Shown here piece after piece: positions 6,701 to 7,954 of a stretch of DNA of 7,954 nucleotides. How positions within the stretch are numbered: the first letter of the stretch is position 1; the number at the start of each line of letters is the position of its first letter. This DNA comes from JBAYJY01 sp041664945 (GTDB taxonomy: Bacteria > UBP15 > UBA6099): contig JBAYJY010000204.1 in assembly GCA_041664945.1 (NCBI GenBank), forward strand, positions 1-7,954, read 5' to 3'. The position numbers and the translations under genes are program-made. Below the pieces are notes generated by a model, which was given only the letters and a program-made list of their open reading frames with translations, had not been told where the DNA came from and did no database searches.

Positions 6701-7954
6701 CCGTGAAGGATACCATATCTATCGGGAGCGAACCGCGCGTTTGCGACGCCAACGAGAACCTGAACGTTCTTTATGTAACGGACAGGGTGAACGACAAGCT
6801 CGACTTGATAGACATGACGAGTCATCAATTGCTTTATTCCGTTGCGACCGGGAATGGCCCTGAAGGATGTGTTTCCAACGACACTACAGGCGAAGTTTAC
6901 GTCCCAAACAAGGATGACGGCACGGTTACGGTTCACAAAGGAGACACGGGCGAGGTGAAAGACACAATCAGCGTTGGAGGCAATCCGACCTGCACATGCT
7001 CGGTGAACACAATTTCAAATCAGATTTATATCACGAACAAGACGCTAAACCAGGTGCATTTGATAAACGGCGCGACAAAAGAACCCCAAATGGTTCTTCA
7101 TTCGGGGAATCAACCTGCGGGGTCCTGCGCAATGGCGGCTGCGAACAAGATATGCGTCGCCAACGGCGGCGGCGATACGGTGACAGTGATAAATAATCCG
7201 CTGCCTCCATTTGTGGTCGACCCGTATCCGCCGTCTAATCCGACTCACTGCTTCGCGACGGCTAAAGACGGTCAGGTTGCTATCGAATGGAACGCCTGCA
7301 CAGACGACGATCTTGAAGGGTACAAAATCCTACGCGGCGTTTCCAGCAGCGGCCCGTTTGCGATAATAGCGGCCTTGATTACGGACACGCAATATATCGA
7401 CACGACCGTTATGAACGGGACTCAGTATTACTATCAGGTGAAGGCGCGCGACAGGAACGGAAACGACAGCGACGCCTGTTTCGACAACGCGGCTCCCGAG
7501 AAAGAAGTGGTGAACGTAGTCAAGACAGGCGGCAAAGGGCCTTGCTGCATGGACACTGTGGATAATCAGATCTTCATTGCGAACGAGGAAACCAATACTG
7601 TTGATGTTATCAACCGTGATACGTTCGAGCATATCACGACTATAAACGTGCCGGACTGCTGCGGGGATATGGTGGCCGATCATGTCCACAATAAGATTTA
7701 CATATCCAATAAGACCACAAACAAGATCACGGTTATCGACGGCACGAATTATATTATCGAAAAAGTCATTGATGTGGGAGGGAGAGGCAGTTGTTCATAC
7801 AATGACATTACAAATAATATTTATATAACCAATGAAGAAACGAATGAACTTATCATACATAATCCCGACACGGAGGAGACGCACACTGTTTACGTCGGCG
7901 GCTGTCCATGCGACACTAAAGTTGATCATGTCACGAACAAAATCTATGTGACCA
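3799..7954 (+). CDS. Giant multidomain surface lipoprotein (PKD/Ig-like, Fn3, YVTN propellers), 3' end missing
   Basis: One frame stays open from the ATG at 3799 to the window end: 1385 codons, C-terminus not seen. Residues 10-31 are a lipoprotein signal peptide ending in the lipobox LCGC, with Cys32 the acylated residue. A run of seven glycines follows, and Gly rather than Asp at +2 fits outer-membrane sorting. Domains in order: carboxypeptidase-regulatory-like beta domain (about 57-165); Asp-rich linker with DPNDDGVPDG (about 196-243); five PKD/Ig-like domains (264-740); fibronectin type III (747-838); seven YVTN repeats (843-1133) forming one propeller; a second fibronectin type III (1143-1234); and the start of a second YVTN propeller (1235 onward). 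No enzymatic motif is seen. Such proteins usually serve adhesion, cell-surface structure or carbohydrate/protein binding; that is inference. Repeated cysteines in the propellers are unusual. The gene has its own ribosome binding site and no same-strand neighbour in view. Confidence 0.93.
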   Translation, partial: MNVNYWSIMKSDKRGSLNLLFCALGIIFLCGCGGGGGGGDRGGAIPGAFQAPAAAPGRITGKILIATANAGRIAPREADAFLSKIPANTPQSLEIPETGYEPLANAQVTMNVNGTVKSAVTDAQGNWLMTEAPAGTQNLVLAKNGKNVTVPITVASNKENAQLTLITEDNTGNWQVEGQLIHGDGTDGYKKETHADSTSDTVFEDGTRDHHSSNGNTDRDVTDDGIVDQRFPDPNDDGVPDGPVIQQGGEAPTNGTPSTLVDNSPPEIQSITSKDNKGKKSDIVETGGQLDLELNVHDPDGGALNVHWKVEDAEGNDVTSLFLNSSDIIAPTFSPPQGEYNKPGAYIVIATTTDASGASTEKDIIITVDSPDNKAPHASIKANHTAGDAPLTVDFTCDAFDTDGSIVSYCWDFDKSNGISQNNCDDTQISVTKTFISEGKYRVTCIVTDNKGATAFAKRVVVVHKKNSPPVITKFTPDKTTASSGEKVRISVTVTDSDGDKIDTAFTTTGGVMSDTVISDGFVEWTAPTVPGEYIIQITATDANGDEDTEFTKIKVETPANKPPTVKATATPSNGNSPLTVALSAVATDPDGSIASLTWDYDDSDGIRIDASGAAATVKYGGPGEYIATVIACDNAGACASDKIKIVVTQSNRQPFISNCSAAASSAVVGDTIALSAQATDEDNNDLTYNWSVNGGTLSAANDLMPRWTVPTVPGDYTATVSVSDGKSAPVACETILTVNQEKLEKQPDPPASCNATGGNAIAVIQWEPSSSSDIDHYKLLRSLNGGAFSVINSNISKTAQSIEDSGLANGSAYSYQLMAVNTMGFVSAACEEGMQVVPRNEVDEVIPVGKTPSDVEYDPFTNKIFVPNTDSDTVSVIDGGTNEVIITIPVGDQPIDICGDTVQRLMYVTNRGSDNVSVINEDSGAVVRTIAVGHSPDSCVVNELTKDVFVGNKGDNTVSVVDGNTGAVKDTISIGSEPRVCDANENLNVLYVTDRVNDKLDLIDMTSHQLLYSVATGNGPEGCVSNDTTGEVYVPNKDDGTVTVHKGDTGEVKDTISVGGNPTCTCSVNTISNQIYITNKTLNQVHLINGATKEPQMVLHSGNQPAGSCAMAAANKICVANGGGDTVTVINNPLPPFVVDPYPPSNPTHCFATAKDGQVAIEWNACTDDDLEGYKILRGVSSSGPFAIIAALITDTQYIDTTVMNGTQYYYQVKARDRNGNDSDACFDNAAPEKEVVNVVKTGGKGPCCMDTVDNQIFIANEETNTVDVINRDTFEHITTINVPDCCGDMVADHVHNKIYISNKTTNKITVIDGTNYIIEKVIDVGGRGSCSYNDITNNIYITNEETNELIIHNPDTEETHTVYVGGCPCDTKVDHVTNKIYVT
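3895..3915 (+). repeat. In-frame GGAGGCGGC tandem repeat coding the glycine tether
   Basis: Two full copies of GGAGGCGGC plus GGA encode the seven glycines directly after the lipobox Cys32. The unit is nine bases, so slippage would change tether length by three glycines without breaking the frame. Glycine or serine tethers after the lipidated cysteine are common in surface lipoproteins. Confidence 0.7.
4588..6018 (+). repeat. Five tandem PKD/Ig-like domains of two alternating types
   Basis: Five domains of about 90-105 residues start near residues 264, 373, 467, 561 and 652. Four open with a PP or AP pair after Asn or Ser (SPPEIQ, NKAPHA, NSPPVI, NKPPTV) and the fifth with NRQPFI. Domains 2 and 4 are classic PKD, with APLTVDFTC or SPLTVALSA, then DTDGSIVSYCWDFD or DPDGSIASLTWDYD. 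Domains 1, 3 and 5 are a different, cadherin- or Ig-like type with GGQLDLELNVHDPDGG, GEKVRISVTVTDSDGD and GDTIALSAQATDEDNND; domains 3 and 5 share W-T-x-P-T-V-P-G-[ED]-Y. Acidic D-x-DG turns could bind calcium. Such arrays act as spacers or adhesion stalks. Confidence 0.85.
6037..6312 (+). other. Fibronectin type III domain 1 of the lipoprotein
   Basis: Residues about 747-838 have the Fn3 pattern: a proline-rich entry DPPASCNATG, the strand B/C tryptophan in AVIQWEPSSSSDIDHYKLLRS, and the late-strand stretch LANGSAYSYQLMAVNTMG. It joins the PKD stalk to the first propeller. It is related to the second Fn3 at 7225-7500 (W-x-P/A then D-[ID]-x-x-Y-K-[LI]-LR), pointing to duplication. Confidence 0.8.
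6325..7197 (+). repeat. Seven YVTN-type repeats forming beta-propeller 1
   Basis: Residues about 843-1133 contain seven repeats of about 42 residues. Each has a VG-x-x-P turn, a short strand, then [IV]-[FY]-V-x-N (IFVPN, MYVTN, VFVGN, LYVTD, VYVPN, IYITN, ICVAN) and a strand such as TVSVIDGGT. Seven repeats make a closed seven-bladed propeller, the usual number for YVTN proteins such as archaeal surface-layer proteins. Repeats 2 to 7 carry a cysteine at nearly the same place: Cys899, 940, 982, 1024, 1067 and 1110, spaced 41-43 residues apart. Confidence 0.9.
7225..7500 (+). other. Fibronectin type III domain 2 of the lipoprotein
   Basis: Residues about 1143-1234 repeat the Fn3 pattern: YPPSNPTHCFAT, VAIEWNACTDDDLEGYKILRG, then NGTQYYYQVKARDRNGNDS. 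It separates propeller 1 from propeller 2 and matches the first Fn3 in key residues, including a cysteine shortly after the proline-rich entry. Confidence 0.8.
7501..7954 (+). repeat. Start of YVTN beta-propeller 2 (cut by the window end)
   Basis: Residues 1235-1385 contain three full repeats and part of a fourth, with IFIAN, IYISN, IYITN and IYVT as the signature strands. It is richer in cysteine than propeller 1: Cys1249-1250, Cys1287-1288, Cys1332, Cys1369 and Cys1371. If it matches propeller 1, about three to four more repeats should follow beyond the window. Confidence 0.85.

Noticed and set aside
6028..6936. 302-codon minus-strand open frame
   Set aside because: It lies wholly inside the lipoprotein gene, whose plus-strand frame has clear YVTN and Fn3 motifs. 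The minus-strand product shows no domain pattern.

Overview
The window looks like a chromosomal piece of a Gram-negative (diderm) bacterium of roughly even base composition. The evidence is an exported protein with a signal peptidase I site, a very large lipoprotein with a clear lipobox, consensus-like sigma-70 promoters and Shine-Dalgarno sites. The species cannot be named from the sequence. The look is that of an uncultured or environmental lineage, which is an inference.

Layout. Positions 1-654 (minus strand) hold the first 218 residues of a multi-pass membrane protein that runs off the left edge. A short divergent control region (655-815) follows. It has an extended -10 for the membrane protein, an inverted repeat, and a TTGACA/TATTAT promoter pointing right. 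That promoter leads into a possible 26-codon upstream ORF and then a two-gene unit: a SAM-dependent methyltransferase (816-1583) and an exported calcineurin-like metallophosphoesterase (1623-2864). A cold-shock protein gene (3008-3217, minus strand) converges on this unit. It has a strong terminator, a strong ribosome binding site, a leader of about 170 nt and a good promoter at 3395-3422.

After an AT-rich non-coding stretch (3423-3798), one gene fills the rest of the window (3799 to beyond 7954). It is open in a single frame for 1385 codons with no stop. It encodes a giant surface lipoprotein: lipobox, glycine tether, carboxypeptidase-regulatory-like domain, Asp-rich linker, five PKD/Ig-like domains of two alternating types, fibronectin type III domain, seven-repeat YVTN beta-propeller, a second fibronectin type III domain, and the start of a second YVTN propeller cut by the window edge.

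How it fits together. No pathway links all the genes. The methyltransferase and phosphoesterase are probably co-transcribed, the cold-shock gene is a stand-alone housekeeping gene, and the lipoprotein is probably an adhesin or cell-surface scaffold. The most unusual signal is in the lipoprotein: from the second repeat on, every complete propeller repeat carries cysteine at or near one equivalent position predicted to face the central channel, and the domains are built by duplicating two-domain units. I found no mobile element, CRISPR array, tRNA or rRNA.
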